Positions 7,436-17,213 of a stretch of DNA of 64,000 nt are shown piece by piece. The position numbers were made by a program, and so were the translations under genes. Position 1 is the first letter of the stretch. Each line of letters opens with the position of its first letter. A model generated the notes under the pieces. The model saw only the letters and a list, made by a program, of their open reading frames with translations, was not told where the DNA came from and ran no database searches. The stretch comes from Sphingobacterium sp. UBA7855. GTDB taxonomy: Bacteria; Bacteroidota; Bacteroidia; Sphingobacteriales; Sphingobacteriaceae. Where the stretch lies: assembly GCA_002500745.1 (NCBI GenBank), contig DLST01000018.1, positions 567,838 to 631,837 on the forward strand, in the 5' to 3' direction.

Positions 7436-8179
7436 ATGTTAAAGGAAGAAAGACAAGCATTCATTATACATCAGATTAACCTACATAACAAAGTTTTATC
7501 GTCAGATCTAAGTGTTCAACTGAATGTATCTGAAGATACAATTAGACGTGACTTAAACGAACTCGCCGAGAATGGAAAAGTTCTAAAAGTCTATGGTGGG
7601 GCATTATCAAAATCTTTTCAATTCCCTTTTCAGGATGGAAACGTATATGCCAAGGAGGCAAAAAAAGAAATTGCTAAGAAAGCAAGCACATTAATCTCAA
7701 ATGGCATGACAGTCTTAGTCGGCGGCGGGACAACATTAATCGAATTGGCAAGAACAATACCTGATCACCTTCAGTGTACATTTTTCACTATAAGCCCGTT
7801 AGTTGCATTAGAACTGGCAGAAAAACCAAACCTGGAAGTCATTTTGGTCGGCGGAAAGCTTTCACGCAACACAAACATTGTTTCTGGAGCTCAAGTAGCC
7901 AATGAATTGGCCGATCTTAAAGTCGATCTTTGTTTGTTAGGAACAAATTCTCTTTCGGTAGAAGACGGGGTTACTGACTCCGACTGGGAGGTTGTACAAA
8001 TCAAACGCGCCATGATTAAATGCTCAAAAAAAGTGGCTATTTTAAGTATTGCTGAGAAACTAAATTCAGTTCAAAAAATGAAAGTCGTCCCTTTAAGGGA
8101 TATCTCTTATTTGATTACCGATGTCAATCCAACTGATGTTTCACTAAAAGAATTTGCGAATACAATTGCAATACTTTAA
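7436..8179 (+). CDS. DeoR/GlpR family transcriptional regulator
   Basis: 247 residues. The N-terminal DeoR-type winged helix-turn-helix is clear: LSSDLSVQLNVSEDTIRRDLNEL (about 21-43) followed by GKVLKVYGGAL. The C-terminal DeoR sensor domain (about 75-240) has GMTVLVGGGTTLIEL and VILVGGKLSRNTN, the sugar-phosphate-binding fold related to ribose-5-phosphate isomerase. Such regulators usually answer to a phosphorylated sugar. The flippase gene follows after 23 bp, so it may head and control the surface-glycan operon, although DeoR proteins more often control catabolic genes. Confidence 0.9.
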   Translation: MLKEERQAFIIHQINLHNKVLSSDLSVQLNVSEDTIRRDLNELAENGKVLKVYGGALSKSFQFPFQDGNVYAKEAKKEIAKKASTLISNGMTVLVGGGTTLIELARTIPDHLQCTFFTISPLVALELAEKPNLEVILVGGKLSRNTNIVSGAQVANELADLKVDLCLLGTNSLSVEDGVTDSDWEVVQIKRAMIKCSKKVAILSIAEKLNSVQKMKVVPLRDISYLITDVNPTDVSLKEFANTIAIL

Positions 8180-8202
8180 TATTGCCGCTCATTTAATTTA
8201 GC

Positions 8203-9663
8203 ATGTCATCTCATCAGGAAAAGGACTCTTTAAAATCAAAAACGACGAAAGGACTCTTATGGGGTGGCATGGCCAGCATCATACAGCAGCTTTTGGGATT
8301 TGGTTTCGGTATCCTACTAAACCGTAAACTAACAGCGGAAGATTACGGTTTAGTAGCGATGATCACTATCTTTTCCGTTCTAGCTTCTGCCTTTCAAGAA
8401 AGTGGGTTTGTTTACGGTATCGTCAATAAAAAGCAGGTTGAACATAAGGATTATAATGCTGTTTTCTGGACAAGTGTCGGGATTGGAACATTTATTTATA
8501 TTGTTTTATTTTTTGCGGCTCCTCTTATCGCCTTATACTATAATCAACCAGTACTTGTAGAACTTAGTAGATTTACCTTTTTATCCTTTTGGCTAGGCAG
8601 CTTTGGTATTGCGCACAATGCTTACCTCTTCCGGAATTTAAAAATCAAAGAAAGAGTCATCACAGGCACTTTTGCACTTATTGTATCCAATGTGGTCGGG
8701 GTTTATCTTGCTTATAAAGATTATGCTTATTGGGCGTACGCTATTCAAATTGTATCCTACAGTGGCTTTAATATGCTCGGATTCTGGTATTTTTCCAAAT
8801 TCAGACCTACTTTCCAGTTCGATTTCCGACCCATTCGTGACATTTTAGGATTTAGCAGTAAAATACTGGTTACCAACATCTTTATCAACCTGAATAAAAA
8901 TATCTATGCGGCAATCTTAGGACGTCATTATACCGCAGAAGAATTAGGTTACACCGTTAATCCAAATCGCTGGAGCATCATGGCCCAGAATATATTGACC
9001 AATATGGTCAATAACGTGACACAGCCTATTTTAAAGGAGATAGAAGATGACAAGGATAGACAAGTTCGGGTTTTTCGCAAACTAATTTCTTTTACTGCTT
9101 TTTTGGCATTTCCCATGTTATTGGGTTTAACCACTGTAGCACAGGATTTCATTTCCATTGCGATCACCGACAAATGGGCGCAAAGTGCCATATTTCTTCA
9201 AATATTTTGTATTGGAGCGGCATTTGATTCTGTTAGCAACGTTTTTTCTAACCTCATCATTAGCAAGGGAAAACCTCAAGTATATATGCGAAATATAGTC
9301 ATTTTTGGTTTGCTGCAAATCGCTATCCTCTTCTTTGGCAAATCCTTAGGTTTAGAACTGCTCATTGGATTAACCTCGGGATTAAACGCCCTTTGGATAT
9401 TTGTTTGGTATGCATCAGCCAAACCGTACATGAACTATTCAGTCCGTTACCTTCTAGGGGATATTTTTGCTTATGCACTATTGGCGACCATCAGCTGCCT
9501 AACAGCTCATTACGCCACCGCCGCTATTCCTAACCTCTATCTTCGTTTTGTCAGTACAATTGGAGTTGCTGTAGGTATCTACATCATCGTTAATAGAATC
9601 TTTAAACCCAGCATTTTGTTGGAATTATTCCACTATTGCCTAACAGTTATCCGAAAAAAATAG
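8203..9663 (+). CDS. Polysaccharide/lipopolysaccharide flippase (Wzx-like, MOP superfamily)
   Basis: 486 residues, almost entirely hydrophobic, with about 12-14 membrane segments. The start SKTTKGLLWGGMASIIQQLLGFGFGILLNRKLTAEDYGLVAM is characteristic of oligosaccharide flippases, which move lipid-linked glycan units across the inner membrane. The next gene, a glycosyltransferase, starts on the base after the stop codon. Together with three glycosyltransferases it makes a compact glycan-assembly cluster; no polymerase or ligase gene is present. Confidence 0.88.
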   Translation: MSSHQEKDSLKSKTTKGLLWGGMASIIQQLLGFGFGILLNRKLTAEDYGLVAMITIFSVLASAFQESGFVYGIVNKKQVEHKDYNAVFWTSVGIGTFIYIVLFFAAPLIALYYNQPVLVELSRFTFLSFWLGSFGIAHNAYLFRNLKIKERVITGTFALIVSNVVGVYLAYKDYAYWAYAIQIVSYSGFNMLGFWYFSKFRPTFQFDFRPIRDILGFSSKILVTNIFINLNKNIYAAILGRHYTAEELGYTVNPNRWSIMAQNILTNMVNNVTQPILKEIEDDKDRQVRVFRKLISFTAFLAFPMLLGLTTVAQDFISIAITDKWAQSAIFLQIFCIGAAFDSVSNVFSNLIISKGKPQVYMRNIVIFGLLQIAILFFGKSLGLELLIGLTSGLNALWIFVWYASAKPYMNYSVRYLLGDIFAYALLATISCLTAHYATAAIPNLYLRFVSTIGVAVGIYIIVNRIFKPSILLELFHYCLTVIRKK

Positions 9664-10536
9664 ATGGCCAGGATTCTCACCATAATCGTCTCTTATAATT
9701 TTGAGCCTTGGATCCACAAGTGCTTACCAAGTCTATTGGATTCGAGCTACCCTACAGATATTTTAGTTGTCGACAACAATTCGGGAGACCATACCACTCA
9801 GATCATAAAAGAAACGTACCCGACAATAAGACTAATAGAAAGTTCCAAAAATCTGGGATTTGGAAAGGCCAACAACATCGGACTTGACATTGTATTGAAA
9901 GAAGAATATGATTATGCTTTTTTGGTCAACCAAGATGCCTGGGTGGATCGGAACTGTATCGCCAATTTAATCAAGGTTAATACAAGCAATATCGGCATTA
10001 TCTCACCGATTCACCACGATGGTACAGAAGCCACATTGGACCATGGCTTTGCTGATTACACAAAAGATGCCATCACCAAAAATTCGTATCGGATCTGTCC
10101 TTTTGTCAATGCCGCCTTTTGGTTTATCCCCAACAAAGTTATCAGAAAAGTCGGCGGTTTCGCACCGATCTTTTTTCATTACGGGGAAGATAAGGATTAT
10201 GCCAACCGCATCAATTACCACGGATTAAACATTGTTTTGGCAGAAGAAGCTAAAGCTTATCACGATAGGCAGCAGCGCAAAACAGACCGTAAAGCTTTTA
10301 TGAAAAGCGAATATGTCTATCATCTGACTGAATATTGCAATATCAATTATACTTTTGTAATAGCTTTTTCGATGGCGGTATTGGCAAGCCTGAAGAAAAT
10401 GGCATCTTCATTTTTTAAAGGAGATCTTTTTGAAGCAAAGAGCTATTTAACTATTGTTTTTAGATTACTTGGAAAAACGAGTGCTGTTTATCGAACTCGT
10501 CAGGCCAACCAGAAAGCATTCAACACAATCTTTTGA
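9664..10536 (+). CDS. Family 2 glycosyltransferase (rhamnosyltransferase-like)
   Basis: 290 residues with a GT-A fold start: TIIVSYNFEPWIHKCL, the nucleotide-binding VVDNNSGDHT (about 36-45) and ESSKNLGFGKANNIGL (about 60-75). The metal-site region reads FLVNQDAWVD (about 88-97). It resembles transferases that add rhamnose or similar sugars to O-antigen or exopolysaccharide, but the donor cannot be read from sequence. Directly abuts the flippase gene and lies 3 bp before the next transferase. Confidence 0.85.
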   Translation: MARILTIIVSYNFEPWIHKCLPSLLDSSYPTDILVVDNNSGDHTTQIIKETYPTIRLIESSKNLGFGKANNIGLDIVLKEEYDYAFLVNQDAWVDRNCIANLIKVNTSNIGIISPIHHDGTEATLDHGFADYTKDAITKNSYRICPFVNAAFWFIPNKVIRKVGGFAPIFFHYGEDKDYANRINYHGLNIVLAEEAKAYHDRQQRKTDRKAFMKSEYVYHLTEYCNINYTFVIAFSMAVLASLKKMASSFFKGDLFEAKSYLTIVFRLLGKTSAVYRTRQANQKAFNTIF

Positions 10537-10539
10537 CAC

Positions 10540-11454
10540 ATGAATAGTATTGCTCCAGTCATCCTTTTTGTCTATAATCGTCCTGATCATACGATAAGAA
10601 CGCTTACAGCATTAGAAAAAAATAAACAGGCAGACCAAACTATACTTTACATCTATTCGGATGCTGCAAAAAATGAAAAGTCTGTGCAAGCAGTCGCTGA
10701 AGTCCGAAAAATTATCCATAAGCCCTGGAACTTCAAGCAGGTTGTCATCGTAGAACGAGCGGAGAATTGGGGGCTCGCCGCCAATGTGATCGATGGTGTT
10801 ACAAAAGTGGTCAATGCACATGGAAAGATTATTGTTTTAGAAGATGACCTGGAAACTTCTGCGTTTGCCCTGGATTATTTTAATCAAGCCCTTACGCGTT
10901 ATGAAGATGAAGATCAAGTGATGGAGATCAGCGGTTATGGTTATCCGCTAAAAGATTTAAATAAACTGCCTGAGACCTTCTTTTTTCGCGTCGCCAATAG
11001 TTGGGGCTGGGCAACCTGGGATCGCGCCTGGCAACATTTCAATCCTAATATTGATGAACTTGTATCGGATTTTACCGCCGAGCAGATACACCAATTCAGT
11101 ATCGAAGGAAAAGAAAACTTCTGGAAACAAGTGCAGGAATTTAAGGCCGGAAAGATCAACTCCTGGGCGATACGCTGGTATGCTTCTGTATTCAAAAGAA
11201 ATGGATTAGTTTTGTATCCAAGGAATTCAATGACGCAGAATATAGGCAATGATGGTTCGGGTACACATACAGCTTCGGAATCAACCTATCAGGTTACACT
11301 AGCTGAACATCCTGTAGCGTATTTTCCGACGGAAATTTCGGAAAACAAACAAGCCTACGAGGCCATAAAGTATTTCTACGCTCATCGGAAAGGATCGTTA
11401 TTTAACCGTGGCATCCGATTCCTGAAAAAGAAAATGAATAAATTCAATACATAA
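10540..11454 (+). CDS. Glycosyltransferase (HlpA/GNT-I-like family)
   Basis: 304 residues. The start APVILFVYNRPDHTIRTLTAL and the metal-binding stretch IIVLEDDLETS (about 97-107) are typical of the bacterial GNT-I-like transferases often annotated as hemolytic protein HlpA-like. The WGWATWDRAW motif (about 151-160) is a further marker. It is the second transferase of the glycan cluster; sugar specificity is unknown. Confidence 0.82.
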   Translation: MNSIAPVILFVYNRPDHTIRTLTALEKNKQADQTILYIYSDAAKNEKSVQAVAEVRKIIHKPWNFKQVVIVERAENWGLAANVIDGVTKVVNAHGKIIVLEDDLETSAFALDYFNQALTRYEDEDQVMEISGYGYPLKDLNKLPETFFFRVANSWGWATWDRAWQHFNPNIDELVSDFTAEQIHQFSIEGKENFWKQVQEFKAGKINSWAIRWYASVFKRNGLVLYPRNSMTQNIGNDGSGTHTASESTYQVTLAEHPVAYFPTEISENKQAYEAIKYFYAHRKGSLFNRGIRFLKKKMNKFNT

Positions 11455-11459
11455 AAAAC

Positions 11460-12215
11460 ATGTCTGCTCATCCAAAATTTTCGATCATAACTGTCGTTTA
11501 CAACAATGTGCGTGACATAGAATACACTCTTAAATCTGTTGTCAATCAAAGCTATGACAATATAGAGTATATTGTCATAGACGGGCAATCAACCGATGGT
11601 ACATTAGATGTTATCCAAAAATATAGCGATAAAATCTCTGTCGTGTTATCCGAGAAAGATAGGGGCATATATGATGCGATGAATAAAGGGTTATCCCTAG
11701 CAACAGGCGATTATGTTCTTTTTCTAAATTCCGGTGATGAAATATATGATCTCAACAGCATTGAGAACCTAGCTAAGCTGAGTGACAACGCCGATATTCT
11801 TTATGGCGAAACTATACTTATAGACGAACACCGGAATATTGTTGGTGAACGGAGACATAAAGTCCCAGCTCATTTTAACTGGAAAAGCTTTCGCTATGGT
11901 ATGAATATATGCCATCAGGCCATCTATATCAAACGCGACATTGCCGAGCCATACGATCTCAATTATAAATTATGTGCTGATATTGACTGGGTTATTCGTT
12001 GTGCCAAAAAGGCTAAAAAATCAGTCAATGCACAGCAATATGTAGCCCGGTATCTTGTGGGCGGGATGTCAAAACAAAGACATCAGGAATCTTTGAAAGA
12101 GCGCTTTGCTATTTTCAAACACTACTATGGGACCATTCCTAATCTATTCAATCATGGGATCATTGCGTTAAAAGCTCTATGGCACCGTCTTAATTATGGA
12201 AAACCTCAAGACTAA
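11460..12215 (+). CDS. Family 2 glycosyltransferase (colanic-acid type)
   Basis: 251 residues. The GT2 fold is clear: FSIITVVYNNVRDIEYTL, IDGQSTDGTLDVI (about 39-51), SEKDRGIYDAMNKGL (about 62-76) and the metal-binding LNSGDEI (about 87-93). The SEKDxGIYDAMNKG block is typical of transferases in exopolysaccharide and O-antigen clusters. It starts 5 bp after the preceding transferase and its stop codon overlaps the start of the DUF3820 gene. Confidence 0.86.
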   Translation: MSAHPKFSIITVVYNNVRDIEYTLKSVVNQSYDNIEYIVIDGQSTDGTLDVIQKYSDKISVVLSEKDRGIYDAMNKGLSLATGDYVLFLNSGDEIYDLNSIENLAKLSDNADILYGETILIDEHRNIVGERRHKVPAHFNWKSFRYGMNICHQAIYIKRDIAEPYDLNYKLCADIDWVIRCAKKAKKSVNAQQYVARYLVGGMSKQRHQESLKERFAIFKHYYGTIPNLFNHGIIALKALWHRLNYGKPQD

Positions 12216-12430
12216 TGTTAAATTCTGAAATTTTAACCGAACTTGTTACAGTCAAGATGCCCTTTGGCAAATACCTGGGATATACCTTATGTAATCTTCC
12301 TGAACCGTATTTAGTTTGGTACAACCAAAAAGGTTTTCCGAAGGGAAAACTAGGCCAGCAGTTAGCTACGCTCTATGAAATAAAACTCAACGGTTTGGAG
12401 TATCTTCTTGAACCTTTGAAGAAAAGGTGA
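12215..12430 (+). CDS. DUF3820 family small protein
   Basis: 71 residues with the DUF3820 pattern: MPFGKYLGYTLCNLPEPYLVW then QKGFPKGKLGQQLATLYEIKLNGLEYL. The same small fold has been noted for a quorum-sensing-regulated factor in Pseudomonas; its activity here is unknown. Its ATG overlaps the upstream stop codon by one base (TAATG), so it is translationally coupled to the glycosyltransferase gene even though its function may be separate. Confidence 0.8.
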   Translation: MLNSEILTELVTVKMPFGKYLGYTLCNLPEPYLVWYNQKGFPKGKLGQQLATLYEIKLNGLEYLLEPLKKR

Positions 12431-12516
12431 CGAGGGTCATTTTATTCCACTTATTATTTTTCGTAGCTTTGCACTAAATTTATTTTTAGCATTAAACGCC
12501 GTTTGCAGCGGTATCA

Positions 12517-13512
12517 ATGAATATCATGACACAATATCAAACTTTGCTGTACTATTGTTACAGCCCTATTGAGGATGCCGAAAAATTTGCATCAGATCAC
12601 TTAGAATTTTGTAAATCACTGGGTTTAGTTGGCCGTATCATTGTAGCTGACGAAGGTCTTAATGGAACTGTTTCCGGCACTATTGAAGCATGTAAAAGCT
12701 ACATGGATGCAATTTATGCAGATGGACGTTTTAACAAAACAGAATTTAAAATTGACGATGTCGAAGAACCGTCATTCATTAAAATGCACTGCCGCTACAA
12801 AGCCGAAATCGTTCACTCTGGTTTGCGTGATCCGAAAGAAATTGACCCCAACCGTCAAACCGGTGTGCACCTCGAACCTAAGGATTTCTTGGCCATGAAA
12901 GACCAAGAGGATGTGGTTGTATTGGATGTACGCTCAAATTACGAGCATAATGTTGGTCATTTTAAAAATGCTGTTACCCTAGATATTGACAACTTCCGCG
13001 AGTTCCCGGAGAAAATCAAAGAGCTCGAACAATATAAAGGAAAAAAAATATTAACGTACTGCACAGGCGGTATCAAATGTGAGAAGGCATCTGCTCTCTT
13101 GTTAAAAGAAGGCTTCGAGGATGTTTATCAATTACATGGCGGCATTATCAAATACGGAAAGGAAGCCGGTGGTGAAGATTTTGAAGGTCAATGCTACGTC
13201 TTTGACAATCGCGTTACTGTCGATGTAAATTCTGTCAATCCATCCGTGGTATCAACTTGTTTTAACTGTGGCAAGCAAACCACCAAAATGATCAATTGTG
13301 CCAACCCGACCTGTAATGAGCATTTCACACAATGTGATGAGTGCGGCTGGGAAATGGATGGATGCTGTTCGTCAGCATGTAAGGAAAATCCCAATAAGCG
13401 TGAATATGACGGAACAGGATATTATGTCAAGGTTCCTCAACCCGTCAATATTGATAAAATCAGCAAAAGAAAACATAAAAATTTTCCACCGAAAGTATCG
13501 GCCGAAGATTAA
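12517..13512 (+). CDS. trhO: tRNA uridine(34) hydroxylase TrhO (rhodanese-like YceA)
   Basis: 331 residues. An N-terminal acylphosphatase-like domain (about 1-100) is followed by a rhodanese domain with LDVRSNYEHNVGHFKNA and the active-site loop TYCTGGIKCEKA, where C182 is the catalytic cysteine. A C-terminal cysteine-rich stretch (CFNCGK ... CDECGWEMDGCCSSAC, about 249-288) should bind zinc. TrhO makes 5-hydroxyuridine at the wobble position of some tRNAs. A second ATG three codons in is an equally possible start. A -7-like element TAGCTTTG lies at 12464-12471, and a perfect hairpin follows the gene. Confidence 0.93.
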   Translation: MNIMTQYQTLLYYCYSPIEDAEKFASDHLEFCKSLGLVGRIIVADEGLNGTVSGTIEACKSYMDAIYADGRFNKTEFKIDDVEEPSFIKMHCRYKAEIVHSGLRDPKEIDPNRQTGVHLEPKDFLAMKDQEDVVVLDVRSNYEHNVGHFKNAVTLDIDNFREFPEKIKELEQYKGKKILTYCTGGIKCEKASALLLKEGFEDVYQLHGGIIKYGKEAGGEDFEGQCYVFDNRVTVDVNSVNPSVVSTCFNCGKQTTKMINCANPTCNEHFTQCDECGWEMDGCCSSACKENPNKREYDGTGYYVKVPQPVNIDKISKRKHKNFPPKVSAED

Positions 13513-13530
13513 TACAAATTGAACAAACAA

Positions 13531-13565
13531 GAAGCGGTCGGAAGTGTAGAACTTCCGACCGCTTC
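13531..13565 (+). terminator. Perfect 15-bp hairpin after trhO
   Basis: GAAGCGGTCGGAAGT / ACTTCCGACCGCTTC with a 5-base loop, 18 bp after the stop codon. The T run after it is short (CTGTTT), but the stem is strong. The convergent DUF937 gene ends about 75 bp further on. Confidence 0.75.
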
Positions 13566-13640
13566 CTGTTTAGGATCTGCACCATCTTAGCTTAATCCCA
13601 TACAAGCTTCTTATCATGACGAATAATAGTCGAACACAGC

Positions 13641-14336
13641 TTACTTGCCAAACATACCGGCGATCGAATCAAGAATATTTCCCTTCGCCTGTCCATCGTT
13701 ATTTTTATCAAAAAAACTACCTGCCAATCCACCCAACATGTCGGTAACACCACCTCCCGATGCCGGTTGCTTAGTTGCTTGCGCTTGTTCTTCTTGGCTA
13801 CCGCCTAAAAAAGAGCCTAATATACCACCCAACATACCGCCACCTGCATTTTGTTGTGTTCCACCTCCTAGCACAGAACCTATCAGATCGCCAATACCAC
13901 CGCCACTTGAAGCCTGCTTTTGTTGCCCCAAATAGCCCATTACGATCGGAGCAAGTGTGGCCAGTACCCCCGTAACTTGAGAAGAACTCAAGCCTGCTTT
14001 ATCCGCTATATGCTGTGTCACGACTTCGGTATTTTGGCCGAACATATGGTTAACAATTTTATTACCGTCTTCAGAAACTTTTTGATCCGCTCCTCCCTGT
14101 CCAAATAAATCTCCAATTTTATCGAGAATCCCGCTACTGCCATGCTGGTCAATAGCCTTATCAATATTTTCCGCCTGCCCCTTGTTTTTCGCATTGTAAT
14201 TCAATGCTGCAATCATCAAAGGAACTGCCGCCGCTACAATCCACTTGGCTTTAGATTCACTGACACCAGTAATTTTTGAAATTGTCTCTATCGCTTTAGA
14301 GCCTACTCCACCTGTAACTAAATCTGTTAAGTTCAT
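13641..14336 (-). CDS. DUF937 domain protein
   Basis: 231 residues. The N-terminal part (NLTDLVTGGVGSKAIETISKITGVSESKAKWIVAAAVPLMIAAL) and the repeat-like AIDQHGSSGILDKIGDLFG and HIADKAGLSSSQVTGVLATLAPIVMGYLG match DUF937. The C-terminal third is Gly-rich with short amphipathic segments such as GGGMLGGILGSFLGG. There is no signal peptide. Function is unknown; family members are often small and abundant in Bacteroidota. Single gene between trhO and the SusCD operon. Confidence 0.85.
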   Translation of the reverse strand: MNLTDLVTGGVGSKAIETISKITGVSESKAKWIVAAAVPLMIAALNYNAKNKGQAENIDKAIDQHGSSGILDKIGDLFGQGGADQKVSEDGNKIVNHMFGQNTEVVTQHIADKAGLSSSQVTGVLATLAPIVMGYLGQQKQASSGGGIGDLIGSVLGGGTQQNAGGGMLGGILGSFLGGSQEEQAQATKQPASGGGVTDMLGGLAGSFFDKNNDGQAKGNILDSIAGMFGK

Positions 14337-14465
14337 AAGTCTTCGTTTATAGTTATATCATGAAGATAACGATTTTTTCCGTGAGCTGAGATAATAGCTG
14401 ATGATAAGAAAGCCGCATTGGAATTACACAATCCAATGAGGCCATTTGAAAATCGATTTTTTAAA

Positions 14466-15728
14466 TCAATAACTTTTATAAATAGCGATATCATCCAATC
14501 CCAACCTTCCGTTATTAATCACATTGTTACTTGTCCCTAATCCAAGTTTGGTAAGTCTAAAACGAACCGGCCCCTGAATATTCATTAAGAATACAGCCTG
14601 TTTTGAATTCATGCTCTCTGTCGTTGTATGCGCGTCCGAAATAGGCTCGCCTGTCTGCTTCCATGTCGTTCCTCCGTCGGTCGAGTATTCCAACTTGAAC
14701 GTACACGAGCGATCGGTGTAATACGAACCATACCAAAGCGTTACTTTTGAGGCCCCATTCGGCACATCAAAATTCATTTGCACATAACCATCAACACTTA
14801 AGTTCTGCTGCATACGGATGGCATTTTTTCCAGAAACGATACGATCACGACCAGCAGTTGTTCCTAGAATAGCCTGATACAGGTTCCATTGCCCCGTTGG
14901 AAAGGAGACCGCGTTTTTATCCTTCATATCATAGCTACCTTTCACACTAGCATCTACAGCATCAAAAGTTTCAGGCCAACCTGCATATAACTTACCGCTG
15001 GCATAAGCCATATCAGCATAACTCTGCATCCTAACTTGTAGCTTTTCGCCCTCCTTGAATGCAATTCCTCTGAATGATGCACTCGGAGCGATAGACTCCC
15101 CCGCAAATGTCGCATTATCTTGTGTATGCAATATAATCTCATTTTTATCACCATCCATCAAGATTTTATCTCCTTTCAACGCTGTCCCAGCTGCGGGTTC
15201 AGGTTCAACATCGGCTGTAATATCGATATAGGTTGATTCAAACTCATCAAACTTCGACTTTAGACTGGAAACAGCAACAGGCAATGGGGCAATAGTATTA
15301 CCAGACGAGTAGACTTTAAGCTGTTGATTATTATCGACTGAAAGAACTAATAAGCCATCTTTTTTAAACAGTTTTGAACCGCTAATATTGATCTGAACCG
15401 AATCTCCAAATTTAAATTCAGACGCATTGGGTACCTGAACTAATATTCCACGGCGTTGATTTCGCCAAATATTCTGTACAGCAAGTGTATTTTCCGGTAA
15501 ATTCTTATTTTCCGCATGCGAAACGACCACTGCTTTGATATATTCTGCCCCTTGTAGCGAAGACGCATTAAGCTGTAAATCGGCATTTTTATATAGACTG
15601 CGTAGCGCATACAACGATATTTCAGGATTTAGTGTACCTATCGATTCATTGACGTTGTCTTTGATACAGCCGGACAGCAATGCTGACATCGCCAACATAC
15701 TGCATAGTATTGATTTTAACTTTTTCAT
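14466..15728 (-). CDS. DUF5689 outer-membrane lipoprotein (third gene of the SusCD operon)
   Basis: 420 residues with a lipoprotein signal (LLSGC, Cys about 21). Residues about 40-270 match DUF5689, a domain found next to SusC/SusD pairs; the C-terminal half (about 285-420) looks like a beta-sandwich with WYGSYYTDRSCTFKLEYSTDGGTTWKQTG, a jelly-roll-like fold. It starts 3 bp after susD, so it is the last gene of the operon. By position it is probably a surface-exposed accessory binding protein like SusE; ligand unknown. Confidence 0.85.
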   Translation of the reverse strand: MKKLKSILCSMLAMSALLSGCIKDNVNESIGTLNPEISLYALRSLYKNADLQLNASSLQGAEYIKAVVVSHAENKNLPENTLAVQNIWRNQRRGILVQVPNASEFKFGDSVQINISGSKLFKKDGLLVLSVDNNQQLKVYSSGNTIAPLPVAVSSLKSKFDEFESTYIDITADVEPEPAAGTALKGDKILMDGDKNEIILHTQDNATFAGESIAPSASFRGIAFKEGEKLQVRMQSYADMAYASGKLYAGWPETFDAVDASVKGSYDMKDKNAVSFPTGQWNLYQAILGTTAGRDRIVSGKNAIRMQQNLSVDGYVQMNFDVPNGASKVTLWYGSYYTDRSCTFKLEYSTDGGTTWKQTGEPISDAHTTTESMNSKQAVFLMNIQGPVRFRLTKLGLGTSNNVINNGRLGLDDIAIYKSY

Positions 15729-15731
15729 TGA

Positions 15732-17201
15732 TTAGTTAATTGAAGGTTGCCACCACATTTTTTCATTTATCCCGTCTCCCCCCATACGATTCACAGCATC
15801 CTGATAATTTACTTTGTTTAAAGATTGTACAATTGTTGGATAATTTAAACGTACTGGCATTTTCCCTTGATTCAACAAGCCTGGACCTTTGTATAAATCC
15901 AATAATTGGGTTCTACGGTATTCGTACCACTGTTGGAAATCCGTAAATAGCATCGCATAGTATTTTTGCAAATGCACCTTTTTCAATTTCGCATTATCAC
16001 TATCTGTGGGCAACAATTGAACCTTTGCACTGCTTAGGTAAGATGCTGGCGCTGTTAGCCCCCAGTATTCCATAGCCGCGTTCACCCCCTTTAAATAGGC
16101 GCCAGGCGCATCGACCTGAGCATACCCTCTCATACCACATTCAGCAATAATAAATTGCAACTCGGCGTAATTCATGATATTTCCCATATGAGAGTCGGCT
16201 TTTAGACTTGTTAAAAGCGTTGATTGGCGCTCGGGGACATTTCCTCTCTGGTATCCGGACTGCATACCGCCATATACACCTAATGTGGCTTCAGTGGCCC
16301 AGATTTTTAATCGTGGGTCTGAAAGGTCCAGCAGATTATTGATAAAAAACTCTGAATAGCCTTTGCTTCCATTAAAATCGATGTCACGGCTATTAAAATA
16401 AGGATTCATGTAAGGCTGTACATTTGTGTAATATAAAGCAGCTGTCTCCGCATTGCTCTGCATCACCGGATATTCAGTGGCATTTGTCTCTAATATTTCT
16501 TTGATCTTAGCAACAGCATTGGTTTCTGACTTATGCGCTATACGCAGCAACAATCGCAGATATAAAGAGTTGCCGAATTTCTGCCATTTTGCAGGATCTG
16601 AATTAAATATGGGATCCATCGCTAAATTGGTCGATTCGACAGCAACCTTACCTTTCAAAAGCGTATTGGCCTCTTCTAATTTTCTAAAGATATCCGCATA
16701 AATATCGGACTGTTTATCAAATACAGGAGTTAAATTACTATCACTATACCCTTTATTGCTGTCCGTATAAGGTACATCGCCATACATATCAGTTATTAAC
16801 GAACTCACCCAAGCATCCAATATAAGCGAAATACCCTGGTATGTCTGGTAACCCTTCTGCTGCCCTTCCCCTGCCTTCCGATAAATGTCGCGTATATTCG
16901 TCAACTGTAAGTACCATCCGGACCAGGTAGATTCCGCTTCTGACGGCCTGATTTCATACCGTTGAATCTCCAATGCATCATTCACCGTTACAGTCACTTG
17001 CATAAGCTCATTGTTGATGCGCATATTACGTGATAAATTTGTGTTTAACATATTGAGTAAAGCTGGCGCAATGAGACTTTGTGGCGCAGCCGCAGAAATT
17101 GCATTTGGATTTGTATTTATCGCGACAAAGTCTTTTGTACAGCTCTGTAGCATCCCACAGGCTGCCAAAAAAATAAAACCTTTTCTTATATTCTTTTTCA
17201 T
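15732..17201 (-). CDS. SusD/RagB-type nutrient-binding lipoprotein (SusD-like_2 subfamily)
   Basis: 489 residues with a lipoprotein signal (ACGMLQSC). The segment after it, FVAINTNPNAISAAAPQSLIAPALLNML, and the central TPR-like helices (SLILDAWVSSLITDMYGDVPYTD, about 125-147) are typical of the SusD-like_2 subfamily. SusD proteins cap the SusC channel and bind the ligand outside the cell. The gene starts 12 bp after susC. This subfamily is often found with non-starch or peptide ligands; none can be inferred here. Confidence 0.92.
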   Translation of the reverse strand: MKKNIRKGFIFLAACGMLQSCTKDFVAINTNPNAISAAAPQSLIAPALLNMLNTNLSRNMRINNELMQVTVTVNDALEIQRYEIRPSEAESTWSGWYLQLTNIRDIYRKAGEGQQKGYQTYQGISLILDAWVSSLITDMYGDVPYTDSNKGYSDSNLTPVFDKQSDIYADIFRKLEEANTLLKGKVAVESTNLAMDPIFNSDPAKWQKFGNSLYLRLLLRIAHKSETNAVAKIKEILETNATEYPVMQSNAETAALYYTNVQPYMNPYFNSRDIDFNGSKGYSEFFINNLLDLSDPRLKIWATEATLGVYGGMQSGYQRGNVPERQSTLLTSLKADSHMGNIMNYAELQFIIAECGMRGYAQVDAPGAYLKGVNAAMEYWGLTAPASYLSSAKVQLLPTDSDNAKLKKVHLQKYYAMLFTDFQQWYEYRRTQLLDLYKGPGLLNQGKMPVRLNYPTIVQSLNKVNYQDAVNRMGGDGINEKMWWQPSIN

Positions 17202-17213
17202 AATAGTCTGGAA

